In this document: positions 48,567 through 59,213 of the stretch, in pieces | Layout: the number at the start of each line of letters is the position of its first letter | Numbering within the stretch: position 1 is the stretch's first letter | DNA from: Nocardia acidivorans NBRC 108247 | GTDB lineage: Bacteria > Actinomycetota > Actinomycetes > Mycobacteriales > Mycobacteriaceae | DNA: 64,000 nucleotides | Direction: 5' to 3' | Assembly: GCF_001625085.1 (NCBI RefSeq) | Contig: NZ_BDAW01000009.1 | Coordinates: 124,001-188,000 of the forward strand | Program-made: the position numbers and the translations under genes | The notes under the pieces: generated by a model | What the model was told of the DNA's origin: nothing | Database searches by the model: none | Seen by the model: the letters and a program-made list of their open reading frames with translations, nothing else

Positions 48567-49169
48567 ATGACAACCAGCAAAGAGGAAGTTATCGAAGGGC
48601 CGGTACACGCACTGGCCCGGAGCGCCTGGCAGTCGATCCTGGTCACCGGCATCCTCTCGGTGGTGCTGGGTATCCTGATCCTGGCCTGGCCGGGGAAAAC
48701 GCTGCTCGTCGCGGGCGTCCTCTTCGGCGTCTATCTGATTGTTTCCGGTCTCTTCCAACTCATCGCGGCCTTCGGCACGCATTTGAGCGCCGGAATGCGA
48801 ATTCTGTCGTTCATCAGCGCGATTCTGTCGCTGATTCTGGGTTTCCTCTGCTTCCACGACTGGACCGAGCGCGGTGAGGCCACCGCGGTGCTGCTGCTGG
48901 CCATCTGGATCGGTATCAGCTGGATCTTCCGCGGCGTCTCCTCGCTGATCGTCGGCATCTCCGGCGACGGTATGCCGGGGCGCGGCTGGGCGATCTTCTT
49001 CGGCATCATGCTGGTGATCGGTGGTGGCTGGCTGATCGCCGCGCCATTCGCCTCACTGCTGACGCTGACCCTGGTGGTGGGCTGGTGGTTGATCTTCATC
49101 GGCATTATGGAGATCATCAGCGCGTTCCAGGTCAAGAGCGGTGCCAAGGGCGTGCCCGCGGGCCTGTAG
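48567..49169 (+). CDS. HdeD-family (DUF308) membrane protein
   Basis: 200-aa membrane protein with six helices arranged as three pairs, as in E. coli HdeD, an acid-resistance protein. Seen: WQSILVTGILSVVLGILILA, GVYLIVSGLFQLIAAF, GWWLIFIGIMEIISAF. A -10-like TATTCT at 48554-48559 lies 7 bp before the ATG, so it may have its own leaderless promoter. It is followed by a strong terminator facing the Calvin-cycle operon. Its role in stress or membrane integrity is by analogy. Confidence 0.88.
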   Translation: MTTSKEEVIEGPVHALARSAWQSILVTGILSVVLGILILAWPGKTLLVAGVLFGVYLIVSGLFQLIAAFGTHLSAGMRILSFISAILSLILGFLCFHDWTERGEATAVLLLAIWIGISWIFRGVSSLIVGISGDGMPGRGWAIFFGIMLVIGGGWLIAAPFASLLTLTLVVGWWLIFIGIMEIISAFQVKSGAKGVPAGL

Positions 49170-49181
49170 CGACAACCCGAT

Positions 49182-49215
49182 ATCCGGCGGTCGCCCTGCG
49201 GGGCGACCGCCGGAT
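49182..49215. terminator. Terminator between hdeD-like gene and prk
   Basis: Perfect 15-bp stem ATCCGGCGGTCGCCC / GGGCGACCGCCGGAT with a TGCG loop, followed by TCTTGTG. It closes both convergent operons. Confidence 0.9.
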
Positions 49216-49236
49216 TCTTGTGTCCGGGAGCACTTC

Positions 49237-50115
49237 TCAGCGCGGGCGTTTGGGCCGTTTATCCATCAGCCGCAGAATCAGCGGCGTGAAGATGAGCTGC
49301 ATGGCCAGGTCCATCTTCCCGCCCGGCACCACAATGCTGTTGGGCCGCGACATGAACGAGTCGTGCAGCATCGACAGCAGATACGGGAAGTCGATCACCT
49401 TCGGATCGGCGAAGCGGATCACCACGAAACTCTCATCCGCGGTGGGAATCGTCCTGGCGGTGAACGGATTCGAGGTGTCCACGGTCGGCACCCGCTGGAA
49501 GTTCACGTAGGTGCGGGAGAACTGCGGGCAGATGTGCTTCACGTAATCCGGCATGCGCCGCAGGATGGTGTCGATGATCGCCTCGCTGGAGTATCCGCGT
49601 TCGGTCTTGTCCCGGTGCACCTTCTGAATCCATTCCAGATTGATGATCGGCACCACCCCGACCAGCAGATCGGCGTATTGGGCGACATCTATGCCCTCGG
49701 TGGTGGCAGCGCCGTGCAGACCCTCGTAGAACAGCAGATCGCTGCCCGGCGGCAGTTCCTCCCAGGGTGTGAACGTACCGGGCGGCTGCCCATAGGGTTT
49801 GGCCTCGCCCTCGTCGTGCAGATAGTGGCGGACCGCCCCGACCCCGGTTTCACCGTAATCGCGGAACAGCGTCTCGAGTTCGCCGAGCAGATTCGCTTCC
49901 GGCCCGAAGTGCGAGAATTGCAGATTGCGATTCTGTTCGGCTTCGGCCAGGGCCAACTGCATCTCATTGCGGTCGAACCGATGGAACGAATCCCCTTCCA
50001 CGATCACCGCGTTGATTCCCTCGCGGCGAAATATCTCCTGAAAGGTTCGCGTGACGCTGGTCGTCCCCGCGCCGGACGAGCCGGTGATCGCGACCACCGG
50101 ATGTTTGACCGACAT
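49237..50115 (-). CDS. prkB: Phosphoribulokinase
   Basis: 292-aa class I (proteobacterial-type) phosphoribulokinase, which makes ribulose-1,5-bisphosphate for RuBisCO. P-loop GSSGAGTTS near residue 12, EGDSFHR with the catalytic Asp, DLLFYEGLHG with Walker B, and the KVHRDKTERGYSSEA segment. Last gene of the leftward cbbLSX-fbp-prk operon; GAGG-type site upstream. Its presence with cbbLS confirms a functional Calvin cycle rather than an orphan RuBisCO. Confidence 0.95.
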   Translation of the reverse strand: MSVKHPVVAITGSSGAGTTSVTRTFQEIFRREGINAVIVEGDSFHRFDRNEMQLALAEAEQNRNLQFSHFGPEANLLGELETLFRDYGETGVGAVRHYLHDEGEAKPYGQPPGTFTPWEELPPGSDLLFYEGLHGAATTEGIDVAQYADLLVGVVPIINLEWIQKVHRDKTERGYSSEAIIDTILRRMPDYVKHICPQFSRTYVNFQRVPTVDTSNPFTARTIPTADESFVVIRFADPKVIDFPYLLSMLHDSFMSRPNSIVVPGGKMDLAMQLIFTPLILRLMDKRPKRPR

Positions 50116-50151
50116 GGCACCTCCTCGATTGCCGGACAGCGATTTTCGGGC

Positions 50152-51228
50152 TCAGCGCCCGGCCGAGCGGAACAGCGAACGCGATCCGAACAGCGAGGCG
50201 TCGAAACTGGGCCCCTCATCCGGTTCGGAGTGATAGCGCTCGATGCGCTCGACCTCGTTGCGCGAGCCGAAGATGAACGGAACCGTCTGATGCAGCTCAT
50301 CCGGCCGCACCTGGAGCACTCGCTCGTGTCCGGTGGTGGCGGCGCCGCCCGCCTGTTCGACGATGAAGGCGATGGGGTTGGCGCCGTAGAGCAGTGACAC
50401 CCGGCCGGGGCGATTCGGATTCCGGGTGTCCCGGGGATACATGTAGAGCCCGCCGCGGGTCAGGATGTGGAAGGTGTCGGCGACCAGTGAGGCGACCCAG
50501 CGCATATTGAAATCCCGCCCGCGCGGGCCTTCGACGCCCTGCAGGCATTCGTGGACGTAGCGGCGCACCGGCCGCTCCCAGAAGCGTTCATTGGCGGCAT
50601 TGATGGCGAAACCCGAAGTGTCGTCCGGGATTCGCATGCGCGGATGGGTGAGTACGAAGGCGCCCACCTCCCGGTCGAGGGTGAAACCGTCCACGCCGCT
50701 GCCGGTGGTCAGGACGAGCATGGTGGCCGGTCCATACAGGGTGAACCCGGCGCACACCTGCTGTACGCCGGGTTGCAGGAAGTCCTCCGATACCGCGGCC
50801 CGCCCATCCTCGGGTGCGCGCAGCACGCTGAATATCGTTCCGACGGGCAGGTTCACATCGATATTCGACGACCCGTCCAGCGGATCGAAGGCGAGCAGAT
50901 ACTTCCCGCGCCTGACCTCGGTCGGCACCGCGTGGAAGCCGCTCATCTGCTCGGACACCAGCGCCGAAAGCGGTCCACTCCACTGACTTTCGGCGACCAT
51001 GATGTCGTGCGCGATGGCATCCATCTTGCGATGCACCGTAATCGGCAGATTGTCCGCCTCATACGCGCCGAGCGACCCCACGATGGCTCCCCTGGTCACC
51101 TGATTCGCAATGATCTTGGTGGCGGTGGCGAGCACATTCAGCAGCGCCGAGAACTCCCCGGACGATCCGGGATGCCGATGCTCCTGCTCGATGGTGTAGC
51201 GGGTCAGTGTTTTCAGACCTTCGGGCAT
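50152..51228 (-). CDS. fbp: Fructose-1,6-bisphosphatase, class I
   Basis: 358-aa class I FBPase, which returns carbon to the Calvin cycle and gluconeogenesis. The metal-binding core AFDPLDGSSNIDVNLPVGTI is unmistakable, followed by GFTLDREVGAFVLTHPRMRI and the C-terminal substrate loop LLYGANPIAFIVEQAGG. It lies 36 bp upstream of prk and 15 bp downstream of cbbX, so is part of the operon. The window shows no other FBPase; actinobacteria usually use the unrelated class II GlpX type, which makes this a cbb-linked enzyme. Confidence 0.95.
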   Translation of the reverse strand: MPEGLKTLTRYTIEQEHRHPGSSGEFSALLNVLATATKIIANQVTRGAIVGSLGAYEADNLPITVHRKMDAIAHDIMVAESQWSGPLSALVSEQMSGFHAVPTEVRRGKYLLAFDPLDGSSNIDVNLPVGTIFSVLRAPEDGRAAVSEDFLQPGVQQVCAGFTLYGPATMLVLTTGSGVDGFTLDREVGAFVLTHPRMRIPDDTSGFAINAANERFWERPVRRYVHECLQGVEGPRGRDFNMRWVASLVADTFHILTRGGLYMYPRDTRNPNRPGRVSLLYGANPIAFIVEQAGGAATTGHERVLQVRPDELHQTVPFIFGSRNEVERIERYHSEPDEGPSFDASLFGSRSLFRSAGR

Positions 51229-51243
51229 ACCCTGCTCAATTCC

Positions 51244-52296
51244 TCACGTGGCCGGCACCTCCACTGGGGAGGCGAACACGCTGCTGCCGTAGACGTCGTT
51301 GTCGGTCAACGTGATCAGATCGGTGCGGCTCAACGGCCGGTGTAGTTCGACCAGGCGTTTGGCCTGACGCAGGCGGCAGCGGTCGAGCGCGTTGCGCACG
51401 CTGCGGGCATTGGCGAAGCGGGGACGGGTCATCCGCAGTTCCAGGTATTCCGAGAACGCGCGGGTGGCGGCGTCGTCGAAATGGAAGTTCTCCTGCGCCA
51501 CCATGAGTTCGGCGATGGCCAGGAGTTCGTCATGGGTGTAGTCCGGGAATTCGATGTGATGCGCCACGCGTGAGGACAGGCCCGGATTGGCGGAGAAGAA
51601 GGTGTCCATGCGGTCGGGATAACCCGCGAAAATGACTACGAGAGAGGTGCGTTCGTTCTCCATCTCCTGCAGCAGGATCTCGATGACCTCCTGCCCGTAG
51701 TCGCGCTCGTTCTCGGGACGGAACAGGTAGTACGCCTCATCGATGAACAGCACGCCCCCGGCGGCTTTGGCGAGGGCCTCTTTGGTCTTGGGCGCGGTGT
51801 GTCCGATGAACTGGCCGACCAGATCATCGCGGGTCACGGTGTGCACCTTGGGTTTACGGATATAGCCGAGTGAATGCAGCATCTCGGCCATGCGCAGGGC
51901 GACGGTGGTCTTACCGGTGCCCGGCCCACCGGTGAAGCTCATATGCATGGTGGGCCGGGTGGCCTGCAGGCCGAAGCGCTGGCGGGCGCGGTCGATGAGC
52001 AGCAGTGCCGCGATCTCCCGCACCCGGCGCTTCACATTGGCCAGGCCGATGAGTTCGGCGTCCAGGCGGGCCAGGGTGTCCTCGACATCCTTGCCCGCGA
52101 TATCGGTGGAGAGGTCCAGCAGCGCGTCATCGGCCAGCCGATCGGCCGCCGCATCCCGCGATGCCGAGGGGTCGGCGGCCGATCCACGCGGCGGCGCGGG
52201 GTTCGCGGCCCCGGGCCGATGCATCTGAAACCCGTTGCCCGAGCGGTTGACCGCGGGCGCCCGATCGCCCGGAATCGTGGGATGCGCTGTAGTCAC
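51244..52296 (-). CDS. cbbX: Red-type RuBisCO activase, AAA+
   Basis: 350-aa AAA+ ATPase that frees red-type RuBisCO of inhibitory sugar phosphates by pulling on the large-subunit C-terminus. Walker A GGPGTGKTT, Walker B GVLFIDEAYYL, the pore loop QFIGHTAPKT, and sensor region GYPDRMDTFFSANPGL. It is about 40 residues longer than typical CbbX because of a disordered N-terminus (residues 1-60, rich in Ala, Pro, Arg). Start ATG at 52296. Placed directly after cbbS as in other red-type clusters. Confidence 0.94.
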   Translation of the reverse strand: MTTAHPTIPGDRAPAVNRSGNGFQMHRPGAANPAPPRGSAADPSASRDAAADRLADDALLDLSTDIAGKDVEDTLARLDAELIGLANVKRRVREIAALLLIDRARQRFGLQATRPTMHMSFTGGPGTGKTTVALRMAEMLHSLGYIRKPKVHTVTRDDLVGQFIGHTAPKTKEALAKAAGGVLFIDEAYYLFRPENERDYGQEVIEILLQEMENERTSLVVIFAGYPDRMDTFFSANPGLSSRVAHHIEFPDYTHDELLAIAELMVAQENFHFDDAATRAFSEYLELRMTRPRFANARSVRNALDRCRLRQAKRLVELHRPLSRTDLITLTDNDVYGSSVFASPVEVPAT

Positions 52297-52323
52297 GAGT
52301 GGTCCTCCCTATCCGAATTACGT

Positions 52324-52746
52324 TCAGCCGCCGTAACGTTGGCCGGGACGGTCATCCAGGGCGTACGGGTGGTAGCCGTAGCGCTGACTGCGATCGGCCG
52401 CATCGGTGCGTTCCAATCGGAAGCCCGGTTCCTCGGCCGGACGCTGCACCAGGAAGCTCAGCGCGGTGCTCTGCCGCCCGTAGGTGGCGTCGTAGGCGTT
52501 GACCCGGACGTAATGGCGCGGGAAGGTCGCCCGGCAGGCATTGATCTCGGCGAGCACGCCGTCGGGCTCGTCGAGATCGAACAGGGGCAGGCCCCACATC
52601 TCCCAGTAGACATTGCGCGGGTGCGGATCATCGGTGTATTCGATGGATACCGGCCAATTGTTGAGCAGGGCGTAGCGGACCTGGGCCGCGATCTCCTCAT
52701 CGCTGAAATCCGGCAGGTGTGCGAAGGTGCCGTGTCGCAGTTGCAT
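52324..52746 (-). CDS. cbbS: RuBisCO small subunit
   Basis: 140-aa small subunit of form I RuBisCO. Core signature: [40 protein letters not shown] and [13 protein letters not shown]. The red-type C-terminal extension ([20 protein letters not shown] and beyond) forms the beta-hairpin that lines the central pore of the holoenzyme. It starts 16 bp after cbbL and is co-transcribed with it. Complete, with no unusual changes seen. Confidence 0.95.
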   Translation of the reverse strand: MQLRHGTFAHLPDFSDEEIAAQVRYALLNNWPVSIEYTDDPHPRNVYWEMWGLPLFDLDEPDGVLAEINACRATFPRHYVRVNAYDATYGRQSTALSFLVQRPAEEPGFRLERTDAADRSQRYGYHPYALDDRPGQRYGG

Positions 52747-52762
52747 TGTGGCTCACCGTCTT

Positions 52763-54307
<1,545 letters not shown>

Positions 54308-54341
54308 TCAACCATTTCGTCGTGTTTGCTACCGTTTGACG

Positions 54342-55217
54342 ATGGGTACGGTGAGTGCGGTCCGCATGGAAACGTTTCTCGCGGTGGCCCGGCACAGCAG
54401 TATCCGGCGTGCGGCCGCGCAGTTGCACATCACCGAGGCGGCGGCCTCCGCCGCCGTCGCACACATCGAGAAACAGTTGGGCGCCAAACTGATCGCGAAA
54501 TCCGGTCGCGGTATCGCGCTCACCGAGGCCGGGCGGGTATACGCCGACTACTGCCGCAGCATCCTGGGCCTGATGAAGGAGGCGCACGCGGCGGTGCGCG
54601 AGGCCGAGACGGGACGGCTGCGCATCGGGGTGGTGGCGACCGCCGGGGAATACGTGCTGCTGCGGCTGCTGGCCTCGTTCCGCAACCGGTACCCCGATAT
54701 CGAACTCGGGCTCTCCATCGCGCCCCGCGACGTGCTGTACATCGAATTGACCCACCACGAAACCGATCTCGTGGTCGCGGGACGGCCACCCCGGGAGGCC
54801 GGGCTGGTGACGCGGGCGCGGCGGCCGTGCCAGCTGGTGGTGGTGGGCGCGCCCGGGCGCTGGCCGGACGCGGCCGAAGCGACCTGGCTGCTGCGCGGCG
54901 CGGGTTCGGGGACCCGCGACACCACCCTGGCGCTCTTCGACCGGCTCCAAATACGCCCTCCCACACTAACTCTCGGCACACACGGCGCGGCACTGGCGGC
55001 GGCCCGGGAAGGGCTGGGAATCACGCTGATCCACTCCGATGCCATCGAGGGCGATCTCGCGGATCGGCATCTCGAGGTGCTGCCGATCGAGGGCACACCA
55101 TTGAACCGGCCCTGGCATGCGGTCACCACCCGCACGCCGACACCGGCGGCGCGGCTGTTCCTCTCACATATCACCGACCCGGAATGCGTGGGCGAGAAGG
55201 CCTTTCGCGCGGCGTGA
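54342..55217 (+). CDS. cbbR: LysR-type regulator of the Calvin operon
   Basis: 291-aa LysR-family activator. HTH at about 8-65 (METFLAVARHSSIRRAAAQL, ITEAAASAAVAHIEKQLGAK, LIAKSGRGIALTEAG), then a periplasmic-binding-like effector domain (GRLRIGVVATAGEYVLLRLL). CbbR proteins activate cbb genes in response to metabolites such as phosphoenolpyruvate or NADPH. It is divergent from cbbL with a shared operator. The start at 54342 aligns with family N-termini, and a -10-like TACCGT lies 7 bp upstream, so translation may be leaderless. Its TGA directly abuts the next convergent stop. Confidence 0.93.
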   Translation: MGTVSAVRMETFLAVARHSSIRRAAAQLHITEAAASAAVAHIEKQLGAKLIAKSGRGIALTEAGRVYADYCRSILGLMKEAHAAVREAETGRLRIGVVATAGEYVLLRLLASFRNRYPDIELGLSIAPRDVLYIELTHHETDLVVAGRPPREAGLVTRARRPCQLVVVGAPGRWPDAAEATWLLRGAGSGTRDTTLALFDRLQIRPPTLTLGTHGAALAAAREGLGITLIHSDAIEGDLADRHLEVLPIEGTPLNRPWHAVTTRTPTPAARLFLSHITDPECVGEKAFRAA

Positions 55218-56027
55218 TCAGAGGTCGAAGACGCGCCGGGCATTCCCGGCGAGGTACAGCTCCTGCACCTGGACCTCGAGCTCCAATTCGTCCAGTCCCG
55301 CGAGCGCTTGCCCGGGCAGGATCATCGGATAGTTGGTCCCGAACAACACCCTGCGGCGGCCACTTCGCGTCTTCATATACGAAACCAGTTCCGCCGGAAG
55401 ACGTTTCGTCGTGTACGCGGAGGTGTCGATATAGACGTTCTCATGCTTGCGGGCCACCGCGATCATCTCCTCGGTCCACGGATAGCCGATATGACCGCAC
55501 ACGATGGTCAGTTCGGGAAAATCCAGTGCCACCTGATCGATATACGGGATCGGCCGACCCGGTTCCGAGGGCCGCAACGGCCCGGTGTGCCCCACCTGCG
55601 TGCAGAACGGCAACCCGGCCTCCACACACGCGGTGTACACCGGATAGAACCGTCGATCGGTCGGCGGCGTCTCCCACAACCAGGGCAGCACCCGCACCCC
55701 TTTGAACCCCATCGCGGCACATCGGCGCACCTCCCGCACCGCCTCCATCGGTCGCCGAAGGCCCACGGCCGCAACACCATTGAGCCGATCTGGGGCCTCC
55801 CCCACCCATTCGGCCACCTCGTCATTGGAGATCAGCACACCCTCGGGCCCGTGCCACGCCGAGATCAGCGCCCGCTCTATCCCTGCCGCATCCATCACCC
55901 CCAGGGTCACCGACAGTGGAATCGCCTCCGTGGGAATGGTTCCGCCGGTCCATCGCCGGAGGGAGGCGAACATATCGTGTTCGAGGAATCGCAGAGTCGG
56001 ATGCTGGGCCCAGACATCAATCGTCAC
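55218..56027 (-). CDS. Amidohydrolase_2 family protein
   Basis: 269-aa TIM-barrel hydrolase or decarboxylase of the amidohydrolase_2 (ACMSD-like) family. Seen: TIDVWAQHPTLRFLEHDMFA at the start (the usual N-terminal HxH is not kept), GFKGVRVLPWLWETPP, FCTQVGHTGP and the metal-site histidine in IVCGHIGYPW, then the aspartate near FGTNYPM. I take the GTG at 56027 as start; the TTG frame upstream adds unlikely sequence. It faces cbbR with abutting stops. Substrate unknown; not obviously part of carbon fixation. Confidence 0.83.
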   Translation of the reverse strand: MTIDVWAQHPTLRFLEHDMFASLRRWTGGTIPTEAIPLSVTLGVMDAAGIERALISAWHGPEGVLISNDEVAEWVGEAPDRLNGVAAVGLRRPMEAVREVRRCAAMGFKGVRVLPWLWETPPTDRRFYPVYTACVEAGLPFCTQVGHTGPLRPSEPGRPIPYIDQVALDFPELTIVCGHIGYPWTEEMIAVARKHENVYIDTSAYTTKRLPAELVSYMKTRSGRRRVLFGTNYPMILPGQALAGLDELELEVQVQELYLAGNARRVFDL

Positions 56028-56185
56028 CGTTGCAGTGTCCACCCGCGCGCCGTCGGCGGAAACCCGAATCCGGGTATACGCCCGCAGCCGTACGCCGAAA
56101 TACGCCCGCGGTCGCAAGCCCGCGGACGAATTCGGGCCTACTGTGGGGGACAGCGTATTTGGTTCCCCCGGTGAGGTGGTTGGTT

Positions 56186-56596
56186 ATGTCCGATTTCAGC
56201 CCCGCGGTTTTCGGGCCTCCAGCCCTGCGCGTCGGTACGGCGGAGCGTGAGCAGGCCGCGGAGGCGCTCGGCAAGCATTTCGCGGCCGGTCGCCTCGATG
56301 TGGACGAGTACGACGAGCGGGTGGCCCGCGCCTATGCGGCGAAAACGACCGAGGACCTGTCGGTCCTGTTCACCGATCTCCCCCGGTCCGCGCCCTTGCG
56401 CGCGGTTCCCGCAGCACCGCGGCGGTCTCCGCGCGCCTTCGTCCCGGCGGCGATTATCGGGGTGCTCATCGTGGCCGTGGGACTGGCCGCGACCACGCAC
56501 ATCTTCCCCTTCTTCATCGTCCCGCTGTTCTTCTTCCTCTTCCTGCGTTCGCGTCGTGGCTTCGGCCCGTCCTACGGCCACCGGCACTACCGATAG
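56186..56596 (+). CDS. DUF1707 domain membrane protein
   Basis: 136 aa. The N-terminal 60 residues are the DUF1707/SHOCT-like domain common in actinobacteria (LRVGTAEREQAAEALGKHFA, GRLDVDEYDERVARAYAAKT). Two hydrophobic helices follow (AAIIGVLIVAVGLAATTHI, FFIVPLFFFLFL) and a basic tail. The function is unknown. GAGGTGG lies upstream of the ATG at 56186. It is 12 bp from the TrmO-like gene, probably co-transcribed. Confidence 0.88.
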   Translation: MSDFSPAVFGPPALRVGTAEREQAAEALGKHFAAGRLDVDEYDERVARAYAAKTTEDLSVLFTDLPRSAPLRAVPAAPRRSPRAFVPAAIIGVLIVAVGLAATTHIFPFFIVPLFFFLFLRSRRGFGPSYGHRHYR

Positions 56597-56608
56597 GCGC
56601 GCGCGACA

Positions 56609-57019
56609 ATGGCCGATGCGGTGCTGCATCCCGTGGGATACGTGGAATCGACACTGAACGACCCCGGCGAAGCGCCCCGGCAGGGCGATGAGGGCGCCCC
56701 CGACTGCGATCTGGTACTCGATCCCGCCTACGCGGCGGCGGTCGACGGGCTGACGGCGGGCGCGCAGGTCATTGTGCTCACCTGGCTGGATCGGGCCGCC
56801 AGGGATGTCCTGGCGGTGCATCCGCGCGGTGATGTCACCCGGCCCGCGACGGGTGTGTTCGCCACCCGCTCACCACATCGACCCAATCCGATTGGGCTGC
56901 ACGTGGTTACGCTGCTCTCGATCGAGGGCACCCGGCTGCGGGTGCGTGATCTCGAGGCATTGAACGGTACGCCCGTCCTGGATATCAAACCTGTGCTGGG
57001 CTCGGTCGATCAGCGCTGA
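56609..57019 (+). CDS. TrmO/TsaA-type tRNA methyltransferase domain protein
   Basis: 136-aa protein of the TsaA/TrmO fold, which N6-methylates t6A37 in tRNA-Thr in E. coli using SAM. The signature TRSPHRPNPIGLHVVTLLSI is present with EALNGTPVLDIKPVLGSV. It is shorter than E. coli TrmO (about 235 aa) and lacks its C-terminal half, as is common for actinobacterial members, so substrate specificity is uncertain. Co-transcribed with the DUF1707 gene; the remnant regulator begins at its end. Confidence 0.87.
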   Translation: MADAVLHPVGYVESTLNDPGEAPRQGDEGAPDCDLVLDPAYAAAVDGLTAGAQVIVLTWLDRAARDVLAVHPRGDVTRPATGVFATRSPHRPNPIGLHVVTLLSIEGTRLRVRDLEALNGTPVLDIKPVLGSVDQR

Positions 57020-57334
57020 CCCCGGTGCCGGTGAAGAAGTCGAGGAAGCCGTAGGGCGCGCTGTCGCCCAGGCGCAGGTCCGGGATCTCCCGGGCATCGG
57101 CATACGCCGCCGCGCGTCCGCCCTGGTGAATTTCTTCCTCGGCACCGCGGGGCAGTACGCCGCGGGTGCTCGCCTCTCGGTCGCGGTCACGGACCGCTCG
57201 GCCTTTCTGGCCTCGGTCGCCGACCGCTGGGAAGCGCTCGACAGCGCGCGGTTCCCCTTCATGAATCAGTTGCGCAGCTGCGCGACCACGACGACCGCGA
57301 GCAATTCCGCGCCGGGATCGAGACCGTCCGGTAG
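57015..57334 (+). pseudogene. TetR-family C-terminal remnant
   Basis: Reads in one frame as VNFFLGTAGQYAAGARLSVA, RSAFLASVADRWEALDSARF and PFMNQL. After a one-base shift it continues as QLRDHDDREQFRAGIETVR before a TAG at 57332. This is the usual end of a TetR ligand domain. No HTH part or start codon precedes it. A truncated, frameshifted gene. Confidence 0.55.
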
Positions 57335-57379
57335 GTGGTCGATCACGCCCGGTCAGCGGGGTGGGACACATCACCATTT

Positions 57380-57406
57380 CATTAGTTAGCCTAATGCAAC
57401 TATATT
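57380..57406 (+). promoter_or_regulatory. MarR operator and promoter of the MFS operon
   Basis: CATTAG-TTAGC-CTAATG dyad at 57380-57396 lies directly before a -10-like TATATT (57401-57406) and 37 bp upstream of the MFS start. It fits repression by the MarR protein encoded at the end of this operon. Confidence 0.7.
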
Positions 57407-57442
57407 GGCGGAGTTCGTTCAATACAGTTCTGGAGGCTCCTG

Positions 57443-59209
57443 ATGGCTGCGGCCCCAACCACCGAGCTCGACACCGGTGACGTCCAGACCATTCGGAGAA
57501 GACTCCGGGTGGATCGGGATCACCCGCATTACAAGTGGATCGCCCTGTCGAACACCACCCTGGGCATGTTGATGGTGACCATCAACTCCTCGATCGTGAT
57601 CATCTCGCTGCCCGCGATCTTCCGCGGCATCGACCTGAATCCCCTCGAACCCGCCAATGTCAGCTATCTGCTGTGGATGCTCATGGGCTTCCTGCTCAGC
57701 TCCGCGGTACTGGTCGTGCTGTTCGGACGCCTCGGGGACATGTTCGGACGCGTCAAGATCTACAACCTCGGATTCGTGGTCTTCACCGTCTGCGCGCTGG
57801 CGCTCTCCTTCGATCCCTTCACCCACGGGGCCGGGGCTGTCTGGTTGATCGGCTGGCGCGTGATCCAGGGCATCGGCGGCGCCATGCTGATGGCCAATTC
57901 CGCGGCGATCCTGACCGATGCCTTCCCCGCGAATCGACGCGGTGTGGCGCTGGGCATCAATCAGGTTGCGGCCGTTGCCGGTTCATTCCTGGGCCTGCTC
58001 ATCGGCGGCGTGCTGTCGGAGTGGGATTGGAAGGCGATCTTCTGGGTGAGCGTGCCGTTCGGCATTCTCGGCACGGTGTGGTCGTACCGGTCGCTGCACG
58101 ACAACGGCATGCGCACCCCGGGCTCGCTGGATCTGCCGGGCACCATCACCTTCGCGCTGGGTTTGACCGCGCTGCTCACCGGAATCACCTATGGCATTCA
58201 GCCGCACGGTGATTCGAAGACCGGTTGGGACAATCCGTGGGTGCTGGGCGCGGTCTTCGGTGGTCTCGCACTGCTGGCGTTGTTCTGCTACATCGAATCC
58301 AAGGTCGCCCAGCCCATGTTCAAGCTGGGGCTGTTCAAGAATCGCGCGTTCGGACTCGGCAATCTGGCCAGCCTGATGGCCTCGGTCGGGCGCGGCGGAA
58401 TGCAGTTCATGCTGATCATCTGGTTGCAGGGCATCTGGTTGCCGCTGCACGGCTACGACTTCGAGTCCACTCCGCTGTGGGCCGGTATCTACATGCTGCC
58501 GTTGACCGTCGGGTTCCTGGTGGCCGGGCCGATCTCGGGCTGGTTGAGCGATAAGTACGGTGCGCGACTGTTCGCGACCGGCGGTCTGCTGCTGGCGGCG
58601 GTCACCTTCGTGCTGCTGGTGATCATCCCGGTGGACTTCAACTACTGGCTGTTCGCGCTCATCATCCTGCTCAATGGTTTGGGCACCGGCATTTTCACCT
58701 CGCCGAATACCGCGGAGATCATGTCGGCGGTGCCCGCGGCGCAGCGCGGCGTGGCCTCGGGTATGCGAGCCACGCTGATGAACGGCGGTATGGCCCTCTC
58801 GATCGGCGTGTTCTTCTCGCTCATGATCGTAGGGCTGTCCGGAACCCTGCCCGGCGCAATGGATTCCGGGCTGCGCGCCCAGGGCGTCTCGCCCGCGGTG
58901 GCGGGTCAGATCGCGGATATGCCGCCGGTCGGCAGCCTGTTCGCGACCTTCCTGGGCTACAACCCGTTCAAGGAGCTGCTCGGCCCGAGCGGCACCCTGG
59001 ACAAGCCCGGCGTCAACAGTGAGGTGCTCACCGGTCAGGAGTTCTTCCCACACCTGATCTCCGACCCGTTCCACTCGGGTCTGGTGGTCGTATTCCTCGC
59101 GGCCGCACTTATGATGCTGATCGGTGCGATTGCTTCCTGGTTCGCGGGCAGCGGGAAGGTTCCCGATGAGGTGACCGAGCTCCGCGAAGCCGATCGCGCG
59201 GGAATCTGA
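57443..59209 (+). CDS. MFS exporter, DHA2 (EmrB/QacA) family
   Basis: 588-aa exporter with about 14 helices and a long extracytoplasmic loop near the C-terminus (GTLDKPGVNSEVLTGQEFFP). Motifs: MLMVTINSSIVIISLPAIF, GRLGDMFGRVKIYNLGF, GWRVIQGIGGAMLMANSAA, and AAVAGSFLGLLIGGVLSEW. It is 4 bp from a MarR gene and has a MarR-like operator upstream, so is likely induced by its own substrate. Substrate cannot be read; related proteins export antibiotics or fatty-acid-like molecules. Confidence 0.93.
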   Translation: MAAAPTTELDTGDVQTIRRRLRVDRDHPHYKWIALSNTTLGMLMVTINSSIVIISLPAIFRGIDLNPLEPANVSYLLWMLMGFLLSSAVLVVLFGRLGDMFGRVKIYNLGFVVFTVCALALSFDPFTHGAGAVWLIGWRVIQGIGGAMLMANSAAILTDAFPANRRGVALGINQVAAVAGSFLGLLIGGVLSEWDWKAIFWVSVPFGILGTVWSYRSLHDNGMRTPGSLDLPGTITFALGLTALLTGITYGIQPHGDSKTGWDNPWVLGAVFGGLALLALFCYIESKVAQPMFKLGLFKNRAFGLGNLASLMASVGRGGMQFMLIIWLQGIWLPLHGYDFESTPLWAGIYMLPLTVGFLVAGPISGWLSDKYGARLFATGGLLLAAVTFVLLVIIPVDFNYWLFALIILLNGLGTGIFTSPNTAEIMSAVPAAQRGVASGMRATLMNGGMALSIGVFFSLMIVGLSGTLPGAMDSGLRAQGVSPAVAGQIADMPPVGSLFATFLGYNPFKELLGPSGTLDKPGVNSEVLTGQEFFPHLISDPFHSGLVVVFLAAALMMLIGAIASWFAGSGKVPDEVTELREADRAGI

Positions 59210-59213
59210 CCCC

